In this document: one piece after another, positions 36,659-45,839 of the stretch
Numbering within the stretch: the stretch's first letter is position 1
How the letters are laid out: every line of letters starts with the position of its first letter
NCBI GenBank assembly: GCA_963769255.1
Contig: CAVYKV010000001.1
Coordinates: forward strand, 1,240,001 to 1,304,000
Direction: 5' to 3'
DNA length: 64,000 nt
Source of the DNA: JAKACA01 sp963769255
GTDB taxonomy: Bacteria > Actinomycetota > Acidimicrobiia > Acidimicrobiales > Bog-793
Notes under the pieces: model-generated
The model's input: the letters and a program-made list of their open reading frames with translations, nothing else
Told to the model about the DNA's origin: nothing
Databases searched by the model: none
Program-made: the position numbers and the translations under genes

Positions 36659-37375
36659 CGGCCCGGTAACACGCCGTCGCACACATGGCTGCGCCGACGG
36701 TCACGGTGATCGACTCGCCACGCCGCGGCGCGTCTAGCTGTTGCCGGCCCGAGGTGAACATGAGGCTGCCCGACGCCCCTGCGGGCAGGCCCGACTCGGC
36801 CAGGGTGGCCGTCGAGCCGTAAGCGATGTTGGACGAGCTCGCCGAGCCGTTCACGGTGATCGAGAAGGGAGTGGAGCCGAGAACCTTCACCGTCGTGGCG
36901 GCCGGAGCCGCCGCGAGGAAGGTGGGATCTGCGCCGGTGCTGTTGAAGGTGGCCGTGATGATCCCGTTCGAGTACGTGCCCATCCCGAGCAGCGTGCCCG
37001 ACAACGGGCTGCAGGACCCGGAGCCGGAGCCGGCGGAGCTGCCCGAGCCAGGGTTCAACTGGATGGTGCAGACGCTCGTACGCCCTTGCGTCACCGTGAC
37101 CGTGTCGCCGCTCGGGAAGGCACCGCTGTCGCCCGCAGTCACCGTCGCCGAGAACACGAGGCTCGTCTCGGTCCCGAACGTGGCCGGGCTGCCGGTGACA
37201 GTGAACGAGGAAATCGTGGCCGAGCGGGGCACGACGCTGATCCCGACCGGGCTCGACGTCGAGCCGGCAAAGCTCTCGGCGGTGCCGAGATAGCCGGCCG
37301 TGAACTTGTGGCTGCCGGCTGCGCTGTAGCTGACGGTGCAGGTCGCCGCCCCTCCCCAGGAAGGCGTGATGACAG
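36633..37375 (-). pseudogene. C-terminal fragment of an Ig-like repeat secreted protein
   Basis: The minus-strand frame from about 37375 reads as bacterial Ig-like (Big_3-type) domains: GGAATCTVSYSAAGSHKFTA, then ATISSFTVTGSPATFGTETS, then TPFSITVNGSASSSNIAYGS. A Ser/Gly linker with a Cys (GSGSSAGSGSGSCSPLSG) lies within it. The N-terminal part, including any signal peptide, is missing because the sequence abuts the cydB 3' end at 37376. The C-terminus (SGRQQLDAPRRGESITV) also departs from the repeat pattern and overlaps the LLM gene end. It is a stranded remnant. Confidence 0.55.
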
Positions 37376-38443
37376 TCACAAGACGGAGGAGTTGTCCCCG
37401 GTGTCGAGACTTTCTGCAGCCGACGGCGTTGCTGCTGCCATGGGTTCCGCCTTGAGCTGCTGACGCTGCTGCAGGTTGAACAGCAGGATGAAGGACGGCA
37501 CGATGAGAACGACCACGAGGCAAGCGAGGACTTCCACCGCCACCAGCGTGGTATGCGGTGCTCCTGCGTTGCTGAGCGTCACACTCGTGCCGGGAAGGAG
37601 AACCGGATACTGGGCAACGCCCCATCCCCAGATGACGGCCGCCACGCCGAGGGCGGCGGTCGCCCGGGCGAGGATGAGCTTTCCAATGGGAAGCATGACC
37701 ATCACGATGAGCCCGCACACGGCCGCTCCGACAACGAGCGGCAGAGACCTGCCGGTGAGTCGTGTGTAGAGCTGCCGATCAGAGGTGTGGAGCGTCACGA
37801 GCATCGCCAGGGACAGTGCCCCCGCAGCGATCGCTGCTATCTCCGCGCGGATGACGAAGTACCTGGTGAGGCGGGACTGGCCCCGGCGAGCAGCCTCTCC
37901 CGTGAGGTAGACAGCGGCGAGGTAGGAGCAGGACGCGACGAAGAGGAAGCCGGCCAAGAGCGACGTCGGGCTCGTCCAGGCGCTGACACTCGCCCGCGCC
38001 CCGTCGGCGGGGATCGAGCCGGTCGCGATCGCTCCGACCACCGTGCCCATGAAGAACGGCGTGACGAGGGAGGAGAGGGCGAAGGTCGCCCCCGCTACTC
38101 GGACGAGGCTGAGTCGACTGATCTCCTTCCGGAAGGCAAAGCCCGCACCGCGCAGCACGATCCCGGCGAGGGCCAGCCACAGCGGAAGGGAGGCTACGGA
38201 CATCACTGCCGCGAACGCCTCCGGGAAGGCCGTCCAGAAGATGACGAGGTCGAAGATGAGCCAAACGTGGTTTGCCTCCCACACGGGCGTGATCGACTCG
38301 TCGATCAACCGGCGCGGCTCCCAACCGCGCTGGTCGCCTCCGGCAACGAGGTCCCAGAAGCCTCCTCCAAAGTCCGCCCCGGCGAGGGTGGCATACAGGG
38401 TGATCGAGACAAGCAGGATGGCGCCGACCGCATCAGCCGCCAT
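37376..38443 (-). CDS. cydB: Cytochrome bd-type quinol oxidase subunit II
   Basis: A 355-residue integral membrane protein of the CydB family with about eight to nine helices. Hallmarks are LLVSITLYATLAGADFGGGF at the N-terminus, ITPVWEANHVWLIFDLVIFW and GIVLRGAGFAFRKE. It forms the high-oxygen-affinity terminal oxidase with CydA, whose gene ends 3 bases upstream. No cydX- or cydDC-like gene is in the window. Confidence 0.93.
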   Translation of the reverse strand: MAADAVGAILLVSITLYATLAGADFGGGFWDLVAGGDQRGWEPRRLIDESITPVWEANHVWLIFDLVIFWTAFPEAFAAVMSVASLPLWLALAGIVLRGAGFAFRKEISRLSLVRVAGATFALSSLVTPFFMGTVVGAIATGSIPADGARASVSAWTSPTSLLAGFLFVASCSYLAAVYLTGEAARRGQSRLTRYFVIRAEIAAIAAGALSLAMLVTLHTSDRQLYTRLTGRSLPLVVGAAVCGLIVMVMLPIGKLILARATAALGVAAVIWGWGVAQYPVLLPGTSVTLSNAGAPHTTLVAVEVLACLVVVLIVPSFILLFNLQQRQQLKAEPMAAATPSAAESLDTGDNSSVL

Positions 38444-38446
38444 GCC

Positions 38447-39850
38447 TTAGACCTGTGCCCGTTCGAGCACGCGGTCCTCTGGTCCGTAGGGAACGGCCGC
38501 CTCCTCGGCATCGCTCTGCCGCCATCGCCTCGCGAGCATGCGGAGGATGAGGATCGTGCTGACTCCGAGCACGGCGTACAAGACAATCACGACAGTCAGG
38601 CTGGCGAGGACGCCGGCGTTCGTCGTCGCCGCCTGTGTCGTGGTCTGTAGCTGGTAGACGACCCAGGGTTGGCGTCCCTCCTCGGTGACCACCCATCCAC
38701 ACTCCATAGCGACGATGGCGCCAACGCCACTCAGCGCGCCTGCCATCCAAAAGAGCCGTTGTCGAGGCAACCGACGCCGCCGCACCCACTCGTAGAGGGC
38801 CCAGAGCGAATAGAGGATCGCCACCGAGCCGAGCCCAACCATGACGTCGAAGCAGGAGTGGATGAGCCAGACGACAGGAGGCCGGTCTGCGGGCGACACG
38901 CTGTCCCATCCGGTAACCCTCGTCCCCGGTCCGAATCCGACAAGGATCGAGTCCATATCAGGGATCCTCAGGCCGGCGTAAACGTGACCGTTGACGTAGA
39001 TCCCGCCGAGCCATTCGGCTACGTGCGTCGAGGTGTGTGTCACGTACTCCATCGCGGCGAACTTGACCGGCTGGTCACGTGCGATGTCGCGGGCGGCGGT
39101 GTCGCCGACGAAGAACTCGAAGAAGGAGAACAGAGCACCGGGGACGAACCCGAGGGCGAAACCGGTGCGGTGGTAGAGGTCGCGGCGCCCGCGTAGGTGG
39201 CCGACGGCATATACGGCGGCGACGCAGAACCCCGTCACCATGTAGGCGGCGAGGATCATGTGCGGCGTCTCGTAGAGAGCAGCGTGGTTGAAGAAGACCC
39301 GCCAGGGGTCGACCGAGACGACGCGGCCGTTTCGCATCGTGAAGCCCCCGGGCTGGTTCATCCAGGAGTTGACGGCCATGACCGACATCGCTCCGAGGAT
39401 GCCGCTGAGAGCGATCGGTACCGCACTCCAAAAGTGCGCCCAGGGGCTGAGGCGGCGCCAACCGTAGAGGTAGATGGCGGTGAAGATGGCTTCGAGGAAG
39501 AAGAAGATCCCTTCAACGCCGAACGGGATGCCGAGCACAGCGCCGTAGGTGCGCATGAGCCCCGGCCACAAGAGACCCATCTCGAAGGAGAGGACAGTCC
39601 CGGTGACGGCGCCGACGGCCACCAGCACGCCCATCGCTTGCGACCAGCGACGTGCCAGTCGCATGGCGGTATCGTCGTGACGCCGCAGGCCGAGAAACTC
39701 GGCGAGCAGTACGAAGGATGGAAGGGCGATCCCGAAGCAGGCCAGGATGATGTGGAAGCCGAGCGTGGTCGCCATCTGGGCGCGTGCTGGCACCACCTCT
39801 TTGTTGACCTGCACCGCAGCCAGGAACGCCCACTGGTGGTCCAGCATCAT
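38447..39850 (-). CDS. cydA: Cytochrome bd-type quinol oxidase subunit I
   Basis: A 467-residue haem-bearing subunit. The axial-ligand helix is ARAQMATTLGFHIILACFGI. VLSFEMGLLWPGLM and FGVEGIFFFLEAIFTAIYLY mark the haem b595/d site, and TEEGRQPWVVYQLQTT is the GRQPW motif. The quinol-binding loop is short, as in CIO-type oxidases. It oxidises quinol and reduces oxygen to water without pumping, giving respiration at low oxygen or under stress. cydB follows immediately. Confidence 0.93.
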   Translation of the reverse strand: MMLDHQWAFLAAVQVNKEVVPARAQMATTLGFHIILACFGIALPSFVLLAEFLGLRRHDDTAMRLARRWSQAMGVLVAVGAVTGTVLSFEMGLLWPGLMRTYGAVLGIPFGVEGIFFFLEAIFTAIYLYGWRRLSPWAHFWSAVPIALSGILGAMSVMAVNSWMNQPGGFTMRNGRVVSVDPWRVFFNHAALYETPHMILAAYMVTGFCVAAVYAVGHLRGRRDLYHRTGFALGFVPGALFSFFEFFVGDTAARDIARDQPVKFAAMEYVTHTSTHVAEWLGGIYVNGHVYAGLRIPDMDSILVGFGPGTRVTGWDSVSPADRPPVVWLIHSCFDVMVGLGSVAILYSLWALYEWVRRRRLPRQRLFWMAGALSGVGAIVAMECGWVVTEEGRQPWVVYQLQTTTQAATTNAGVLASLTVVIVLYAVLGVSTILILRMLARRWRQSDAEEAAVPYGPEDRVLERAQV

Positions 39851-39862
39851 GCCCCCATGGGA

Positions 39863-40420
39863 TCATGCTGTGCCAGACGCCGAACGCGACGGCGTGACCT
39901 CGACGAGGAGATGTTTCGTCACCGGCTGCTCGCTCTGGCTGGTGATGTCGGCCATGCCGCAAAGGACTTCAGCTCTGGCATGTGGCCTGCCGCGCAGCCG
40001 GGCGGGACTTCGTAGCGGACGGCTCGATAACCGAACACCGTGCGCTGGGTGCCATCCCTCGAGAAGCTCGTTACGTCGATGAGATCGAAGTCGTCGATGT
40101 CTCGGTCGTGCATGTCCACCTCGTTCAGGAACACCACGGTGCGAAGGCCTTCAGCCCCGATAGCGGTCGTTGTTTCGAGTAAATGGTTGTGTTGAAATTG
40201 GTCGTGGGAACGGACGGTCGCAAGAAGCAGTCGTCCGCCGCCCGGGTCGACGTCGTCGGGGAGCGACGCCGACGAGAACTGGGCCTTCCCGGAAGGGGTT
40301 TCGAAGACGCCGTCTCGTGCGAGCTGCCGGATGCGGAAGCCATGCGGATGCCGTGGGACCCCACGCGAACGCCAACGGGCCCAATGGGAGGTTGGCAACG
40401 TGCTTGGACCGAGCAGCACC
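39863..40420 (-). pseudogene. Shattered C-terminal part of a YdeP/FdhF-like molybdopterin oxidoreductase
   Basis: Stitching minus-strand frames together restores the conserved end of a YdeP/FdhF-like alpha subunit. LARDGVFETPSGKAQFSSAS is followed by GGRLLLATVRSHDQF. In other frames come NTTIY, NNDRYRG and LKAF, then RTVVFLNEVDM. RAVRYEVPPGCAAGHMPEL is followed, after a last frame change, by ADITSQSEQPVTKHLLVEVT and a stop at 39863. At least four frame changes occur in about 550 bases, and the catalytic N-terminal two-thirds is missing. This is a decayed gene, not a sequencing slip. Confidence 0.65.
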
Positions 40421-40916
40421 TGTCGGCACCGCTTTCCTTTCTCTCAACGATGCCTTCGGTTCGACGGTACACAAGGTGGCCTGTGGCACGGTCGCGCTCG
40501 GCCGGTCGCGTCGCGATTACCCGGCATTAAGGGACCTACAGCCGCCCCGCGATCTTCGGCATGCAAGCGGTCTACGAGGACGTCTCCCACAACCTTACCA
40601 AGGTGAGGGTCGCGGGCTCGAGTTAAACCGTCCTGTCTCTAGCGCTCTGACCAGGGAGGATAGCGCACCGAGGCCTTCGGAGGCGGGCACTCATTGGGTC
40701 GGGTCCTTCCGGCATGGACTCGGGAGCGAGTCCGACGACAGGTCTCGAGTCGCGGGCGATCTCGTCGATGCGAGCGAGGGCGGAGGCGTCGAGAACGACG
40801 GAGGTGCCACCGAAGGCTGCAACGTCGTTGCGGGCACCCGGTCCAGTGGGGCTGACCCGGCGCGAGCCCGCCCACCCGACCTTCCACGGCGCCACCTCCC
40901 GCACCGATCGGCCGGC
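40421..40916. other. Non-coding stretch with a tRNA-Gly fragment
   Basis: About 500 bases between the broken oxidoreductase and the FUSC transporter. It contains the tRNA-Gly 3' fragment at 40589-40623. Short minus-strand frames (for example one containing GTSVVLDASALARIDEIA at about 40740-40810) have a protein-like look, but I do not recognise them and they may be compositional. Confidence 0.35.
40589..40623 (+). other. tRNA-Gly 3'-half fragment (possible att-site scar)
   Basis: The stretch contains CCTTACCAAGGTGAGGGTCG followed by CGGGCTCGAGT. That matches the anticodon arm, variable region and T-arm of actinobacterial tRNA-Gly(GCC), with the wobble base G replaced by A, and the 3' side of the T-stem destroyed. 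The D-arm and acceptor 5' strand are absent. Such 3' fragments are left when integrative elements insert at tRNA genes. Confidence 0.45.
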
Positions 40917-43166
40917 TCAACGCCACCACGGCCTCACCTGCACGGTCGCGATGAGCGACGCAGATGCGGCCAGCTCGCCGAGCGCTCCCTGCACGTGGTC
41001 GAGGTGCAGACCTACCCAGAGTCCGAAGCCCTGCGAGGAGCCAGGCGGGCTCTCCAGCTGGGGGAGCCTATCGAGCTCCTGCGCCAGGGTCGCTGGTGCG
41101 TTGCCGAGCTTGGTCGCCAGGTCGTCGCACAGCCCGGCGATGCGCACCGCCTCGCCGAGCAGTAGGCGCGACTGGGCGGGGGGGAGCGAGGGCTCGGGCT
41201 TGGGCACGCTCGCCAGCGACTGTGCGCCGAGGCGCAGCTGTCGCTCGCCGCCGACAAGCTTCCACAGCTCCTCCTTCGGCACGCGCTTTGCCCCCTGCTC
41301 CGCGGCAAAGGCGCGCAGGGCGTCGTCGAGCCGGACGAGCGCCCATGCGGCGGAATCGCCCGCTGGAGCCGCCTGGCGCAGGCCGAGCGCCCAGGCGGTG
41401 GCTTGCACCAGGTACAGCCCGTCGGCGTGGAAGGAGTCGGCGAGATCGTTGCGCATCACCTTGTTGGCGCCCCGGGGCCAGAAGAGCAGGCCGGCGAGGA
41501 TGCTCACGCCGACCCCGAGGGCGACGTCCTCCACGCGGATGACCCCGACGCGCCAGCCGAGCGGCACGATGATGTTGAACAGGACGATGACGAACACGGT
41601 GAAGGCGCCCTGGCCGACAGCGAAGGGCGCCGTGCCGGGGGCGTAGGCACAAACGAGCACGGCGACTGGCAGGGCAGCCCAGAGCCAGCCCGTGTGGCCG
41701 GCGATGCCGATCATGAGGGCCGAGCCGACGACGAAGCCGGCGGCAGTCCCGGCGAGAGCCCGCAGCGCCGTGGCCCCCGTCGAGGCGGCGTTGGTGCGCA
41801 GCACTGAGATCGCGCCGAGCACGACCCAGAAGGCGTGTTGCACGTCGAGCTCGCGGGCGATGGCAACGGCGGCCGCTAGCGCCAGCGCGCCCCGCAGGCT
41901 GTTGAGGAACCACACCGAACGCAGCCCGGCGTGCTGGCCGACGCGCCGCCGCAGGGCGTCGAGACCCGGCAGGCGGGACCGGCGGACAGCCGGGCCGCCA
42001 GCGGCACCTTGCCAGCGGGCACGTTCGGCCGCAACGGCCTTCCGGTCAGCGCGGCGCGTGAGGATGAGTGCGTCGGCCGCGGCGTTGCGCACGGCGCCCG
42101 CGAGCAGGCGGACGTGGAAAGAGCGGTGCACGGCGCTCTCGGAGGCGGCGCTCGACCGGCAGAGCTCGGCGATGTGACCGGCGCTCTCGCGCGCCAGCTC
42201 GTCGAGCTCGTCGACGAGCGGCGTCACCTCCGCCCCGGCGAGCATTGTCCCCGTGTCGCGAAGCACGTGCGCGGTGTGAGTCAGCAGGCGCCGGTCGACC
42301 TCGTCGATGGCCGTCACGTTGTCCATCTCGGCGACGGCCTCGGCGCAGAGCGTCGTGCACCACTGGAGGGTCTCGACGAGGTCGGCGAGCGCCTGGTCGG
42401 CCGCGGCGATTCCGATCGGGCGCAGCGGGGCGGCGATGAAGGACTGGTGCAGCGCCACTTTGGCGTCCATGGCGCGGCCCGCTGTCTCTGCCCCCTCCTT
42501 GCCGCCTAGCCCAGCGTCGATCTCGTCTGCCAGGGCTCTCGCTGATGCGACCGCGCTCGATCGCACCCGGTCCCCCGCCGGAGGCGACGGGGACAGCAGG
42601 AGGGCGATCGTGCCCGCCGCCGAGGCGAGTAGCCACCCAGCGAGGCGCCAGGGCACGGCCGTGAGCGGCCCCGGCGAGGTGGCGGGAAGGACGAAGGCGA
42701 GGAGCACCGCCGTCGCGCCGGAGACGACATTCGGGCCGATGAGGCCGCAGAACAGCACGCAGAAGGCGACGACGAAGGTCACGATGGCGGCGACAGGGAG
42801 GCTCCCACTGACGGCGGTGCCAAGGACGATGAGCAGGCTGGCGGCGGCGGCGAACGCGATGTAGGCGACGAGCCTCTCCCGGCGCGACCCGCCGAAGCTC
42901 GCCAGCACGAGCGTGGCGAACCCGCCGAAGGAGGCGTAGAGCGCCATCTGATCGTTGCCGATGACGCGGCTGCAGACGGCGAACAGGGACGGGATGACGA
43001 GTGTCGCCCGCGCCGCCTGGTAGGCGGCGGACCGCGACCACACGGGCACGAGGCCGTGGAGGAACGAGCCGACCTGTCGGACACCGACACCTCGACTTGG
43101 CACCGCAGCGGGCGTTCTGGCGACGCCCCGTCGTGTTGGCCTCCTACTGCTGGTTCCAGACGTCAT
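40917..43166 (-). CDS. FUSC-family aromatic-acid-type inner-membrane transporter
   Basis: A 749-residue protein with two membrane blocks of about six helices each, separated by a cytoplasmic helical region. This is the FUSC/YccS/AaeB architecture. The first block includes RATLVIPSLFAVCSRVIGND and SLPVAAIVTFVVAFCVLFCG; the second includes SLRGALALAAAVAIARELDV, HAFWVVLGAISVLRTNAAST and TAAGFVVGSALMIGIAGHTG. Family members export aromatic acids or related compounds. The start at 43166 has a G-rich RBS just upstream; the frame is open further but not conserved. It is divergent from the MFS gene with a 155-base shared intergenic region. Confidence 0.82.
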   Translation of the reverse strand: MTSGTSSRRPTRRGVARTPAAVPSRGVGVRQVGSFLHGLVPVWSRSAAYQAARATLVIPSLFAVCSRVIGNDQMALYASFGGFATLVLASFGGSRRERLVAYIAFAAAASLLIVLGTAVSGSLPVAAIVTFVVAFCVLFCGLIGPNVVSGATAVLLAFVLPATSPGPLTAVPWRLAGWLLASAAGTIALLLSPSPPAGDRVRSSAVASARALADEIDAGLGGKEGAETAGRAMDAKVALHQSFIAAPLRPIGIAAADQALADLVETLQWCTTLCAEAVAEMDNVTAIDEVDRRLLTHTAHVLRDTGTMLAGAEVTPLVDELDELARESAGHIAELCRSSAASESAVHRSFHVRLLAGAVRNAAADALILTRRADRKAVAAERARWQGAAGGPAVRRSRLPGLDALRRRVGQHAGLRSVWFLNSLRGALALAAAVAIARELDVQHAFWVVLGAISVLRTNAASTGATALRALAGTAAGFVVGSALMIGIAGHTGWLWAALPVAVLVCAYAPGTAPFAVGQGAFTVFVIVLFNIIVPLGWRVGVIRVEDVALGVGVSILAGLLFWPRGANKVMRNDLADSFHADGLYLVQATAWALGLRQAAPAGDSAAWALVRLDDALRAFAAEQGAKRVPKEELWKLVGGERQLRLGAQSLASVPKPEPSLPPAQSRLLLGEAVRIAGLCDDLATKLGNAPATLAQELDRLPQLESPPGSSQGFGLWVGLHLDHVQGALGELAASASLIATVQVRPWWR

Positions 43167-43321
43167 GCGCCCCCCGAGTATCGCCAATCGGATCGCGAAG
43201 TCATTCTTGTTCGCGAGCCCGGATGGCCGCTCGGTCGGTGTCGCCAGCTGCACCCGCGGGACCAGCACGAGCTGTCATAGCCTGAACGGCTGATCCAGGC
43301 TGCGATCTGAGGGGCTCGGGC

Positions 43322-44914
43322 ATGATGGCTGAAACACACGCGACTTCATCGACGTGGGCTCCCCTCCGGGCCGCGGTCTTTCGCTGGCTGTGGCTCGCCT
43401 CACTCGTGAGCAACGTCGGCACCTGGATGCAGACCGTCGGCGCCCAGTGGTTTCTGGTTCACGCTGCCCACGCCGCCATCCTCGTCTCGCTCGTCCAGAC
43501 AGCGGACATGCTCCCAGACGTGATGTTCGGCATTGTCGGTGGTGTGCTGGCCGACACCCTCGACCGGCGCCGACTGCTCATGGCGGTTCAAGGGTGCCTT
43601 GTCGTGGCCACTTCCGCGCTGGCGGCGCTCACGATCGCCGGCCTCATGTCGCCGGGCCTCCTTCTCATGTTCACGTTCGTGATCGGCACCGGTTCGGTCC
43701 TGGTTACCCCCGCCTACCAGTCTCTGGTGCCCGAACTCGTCCCGCGCGAGCAGATCCCGGCGGCGGCGCAGCTCAGTTCCATCAACGTCAACCTCGCCCG
43801 GGCGATCGGGCCGGCGATCGCCGGCGTCCTCATCGCCTACATAGGGGTTGGGGCGGTCTTTGCTCTCGATGCGGCCACCTTCTTCGTCTATGGCGTCGTC
43901 GTCGCACTCTGGCGGCCGGACCCCGGCACCACCCCACAGATCCCCGAGCGGTTCGTGTCGGCACTGCGGGCGGGCGGGCGGTACGTCCGCTACGCACCCG
44001 TGGTACGGCGGATTTTGCTTCGGGCGGCGCTCTTCCTTGTTCCGGCGAGCGCGCTGTGGGCGTTGCTCCCCCTGATCGCCAGCCGCCGCCTCGGCCTCGG
44101 CCCTGACGGTTACGGGCTGCTGCTCGGTGCCCTCGGTGTCGGGGCCATCGCGGGGGCCTCCGTGCTCTCGTGGATACGCGCCCGCCTGTCGTCGAATGCC
44201 CTCATCGAACTGGTCGGCGGGGTGTTTGCTGCCGCCCTCGTCGGGGTGGTCCTGGTGCGGGCGACCGTCGTGGTCGTCATTGTCCTGCTTGTTGCCGGCG
44301 TGGCGTGGGTCGCCATGCTGGCGACGGTCAACACCTTGTTGCAGCTCTTCCTGCCGCGCTGGGTCAGGGCACGGGGGTTGTCCGTGTACCAGATGGTTCT
44401 CTTTGGGGCCCAAGGCCTCGGGGCCGTGGTGTGGGGTGTTGTGGCCGACTCGTTCGGACTGACGCTCAGCTTCATCGTGGCCGCCGGATTGCTGGCCTCG
44501 GGTACGGCGTCGATCCGCATCTGGCCGTTCGTCGACACCTCGGGCATGGACCGCCGAACTGTGGTTCGGCCCGATCCCGCTGTCGAGCTCGAGACGGAGG
44601 CGCACTCCGGTCCGGTGGTGGTACGCACGATCTACTCGATCCCGCCCGAGCGTGAGGCCGATTTCATGCTCGCCATGGCTCGCGTCCGCAAGACGCGGTT
44701 GCGGACGGGCGCCACGCAGTGGGGGCTTTTCCGCAACGGCGAGCGGCCGGGTGAGTTCGAGGAGATCTTCGTGGTGGCGTCGTGGGAAGAACACCTGCGG
44801 CAGCACAGGGAACGAATGACCGCCACCGACCTCGCGTACGAGGAGGAGGCGAAGGCACTATCCGAGACCGCTCCGCAAACCTGGCACCTCCTACCTACTG
44901 AACTCGATGAGTAG
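43322..44914 (+). CDS. MFS exporter (EntS-like) with C-terminal soluble domain
   Basis: A 530-residue major facilitator of the MFS_3/EntS-like type. Twelve helices occupy roughly residues 15-400 (WLWLASLVSNVGTWMQTVGA at the first helix; GGVLADTLDRRRLLM in the loop-2 motif; PAYQSLVPELVPREQIPAAA). A soluble tail of about 110 residues follows (VVVRTIYSIPPEREADFMLA; WGLFRNGERPGEFEEIFVVA; SWEEHLRQHRERMT) and resembles an antibiotic-biosynthesis-monooxygenase-type ferredoxin-like domain. This composite is common in the family. A small inverted repeat (AGCCTG-N11-CAGGCT, 43279-43301) lies just upstream. The 3' end overlaps the convergent next gene by 20 bases. Confidence 0.85.
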   Translation: MMAETHATSSTWAPLRAAVFRWLWLASLVSNVGTWMQTVGAQWFLVHAAHAAILVSLVQTADMLPDVMFGIVGGVLADTLDRRRLLMAVQGCLVVATSALAALTIAGLMSPGLLLMFTFVIGTGSVLVTPAYQSLVPELVPREQIPAAAQLSSINVNLARAIGPAIAGVLIAYIGVGAVFALDAATFFVYGVVVALWRPDPGTTPQIPERFVSALRAGGRYVRYAPVVRRILLRAALFLVPASALWALLPLIASRRLGLGPDGYGLLLGALGVGAIAGASVLSWIRARLSSNALIELVGGVFAAALVGVVLVRATVVVVIVLLVAGVAWVAMLATVNTLLQLFLPRWVRARGLSVYQMVLFGAQGLGAVVWGVVADSFGLTLSFIVAAGLLASGTASIRIWPFVDTSGMDRRTVVRPDPAVELETEAHSGPVVVRTIYSIPPEREADFMLAMARVRKTRLRTGATQWGLFRNGERPGEFEEIFVVASWEEHLRQHRERMTATDLAYEEEAKALSETAPQTWHLLPTELDE

Positions 44915-45839
44915 GCGATACGTTCCGTGCGTCGACGCCGAGGTCGCCAGCAGTCACCGCACCTACCTGCTGTTCGAGAGCGCGCGTCACGACGGTGACG
45001 TCGAGGTCGCCGAACCCGTCATCGACGACGTGCTGCCATTCACGGGCTAAGCCGGCGAGCGCGAGGAGCCGGTCGTCGCCAGCAGCCTGCAGGGCGAGGT
45101 GCACGTCCTTGAGCGCCAGAGACAGCGCGAACTGGGCCGAGAATTCGTCCGTGGCGATGCGCTGCAGCTTTGCTGCCTGCCAAGGGGACACGAGCGGGCC
45201 GCCGCTGAGCCCTTTCGCTATCGTGTCGGTCGCCAGCCCTAACCGCCGACCGAGGGCTACCGACGCGGCCACCGCTTCGGCCGCGAATGCGAGCCAGGTG
45301 TTGGCCACGAGCTTGAGTCGCGTCCCGGCCCCGACCGCACCGACCCACACCGTGCGTTGGCCGAGGGCACCGAAGAGGGGGGCCACACGCGGGCGGACCT
45401 CTTCAGGCCCCGATGCAAAGATCGTCAGCTGTCCCTGCTCGGCTGGGTCCTTGCTTCCCGACACCGGCACGTCGAGGAGCGTCACGTCAGGGCGTTCGGC
45501 GCGCACCAACGCGGCGACTCGCTCAATTCCCTCGACTCCGATCGTGCTCATCTGGACCCAGATCGCTCCGGGCGAGAGGGCAGCGAGCATGCCCTGGTCT
45601 CGAGCTATCGAGACCACGGCATCGGTGTCGGTGACCATCGTCACGACCACCTGCGCTCGTCGGGCCGCGTCGGCAACAGAGTCTGCGACGTCGGCGCCTC
45701 GTTCGGCGAGATCCTGCGTTGCCTCTGGCCTGCGGTTCCACACGATGGTCGGGAGCCCGGCACGCAGCGCGCTCATCGCCATCCCATGGCCCATGGCGCC
45801 AACTCCCAGCACGGCCACAGTCTCGTCAGCCGATGGCAT
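44895..45839 (-). CDS. 3-hydroxyisobutyrate dehydrogenase-like NAD(P)-dependent oxidoreductase
   Basis: A 314-residue beta-hydroxyacid dehydrogenase. The N-terminal dinucleotide motif is VAVLGVGAMGHGMAMSALRA, the substrate motif is LLDVPVSGSKDPAEQGQLTI, and the catalytic Lys lies in GAGTRLKLVANTWLAFAAEA. The start at 45839 follows AAAGGAGGG at a good distance; longer frames are not needed. The substrate could be 3-hydroxyisobutyrate, tartronate semialdehyde or a related acid. The 3' end overlaps the convergent MFS gene. Confidence 0.87.
   Translation of the reverse strand: MPSADETVAVLGVGAMGHGMAMSALRAGLPTIVWNRRPEATQDLAERGADVADSVADAARRAQVVVTMVTDTDAVVSIARDQGMLAALSPGAIWVQMSTIGVEGIERVAALVRAERPDVTLLDVPVSGSKDPAEQGQLTIFASGPEEVRPRVAPLFGALGQRTVWVGAVGAGTRLKLVANTWLAFAAEAVAASVALGRRLGLATDTIAKGLSGGPLVSPWQAAKLQRIATDEFSAQFALSLALKDVHLALQAAGDDRLLALAGLAREWQHVVDDGFGDLDVTVVTRALEQQVGAVTAGDLGVDARNVSPTHRVQ

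Noticed and set aside
40589..40623. A functional tRNA-Gly gene
   Set aside because: Only the 3' half is present and the T-stem is broken, so it cannot fold as a tRNA.
40170..41165. Plus-strand open frame of 331 codons
   Set aside because: It runs across the broken oxidoreductase and the FUSC gene on the opposite strand and shows no family features.
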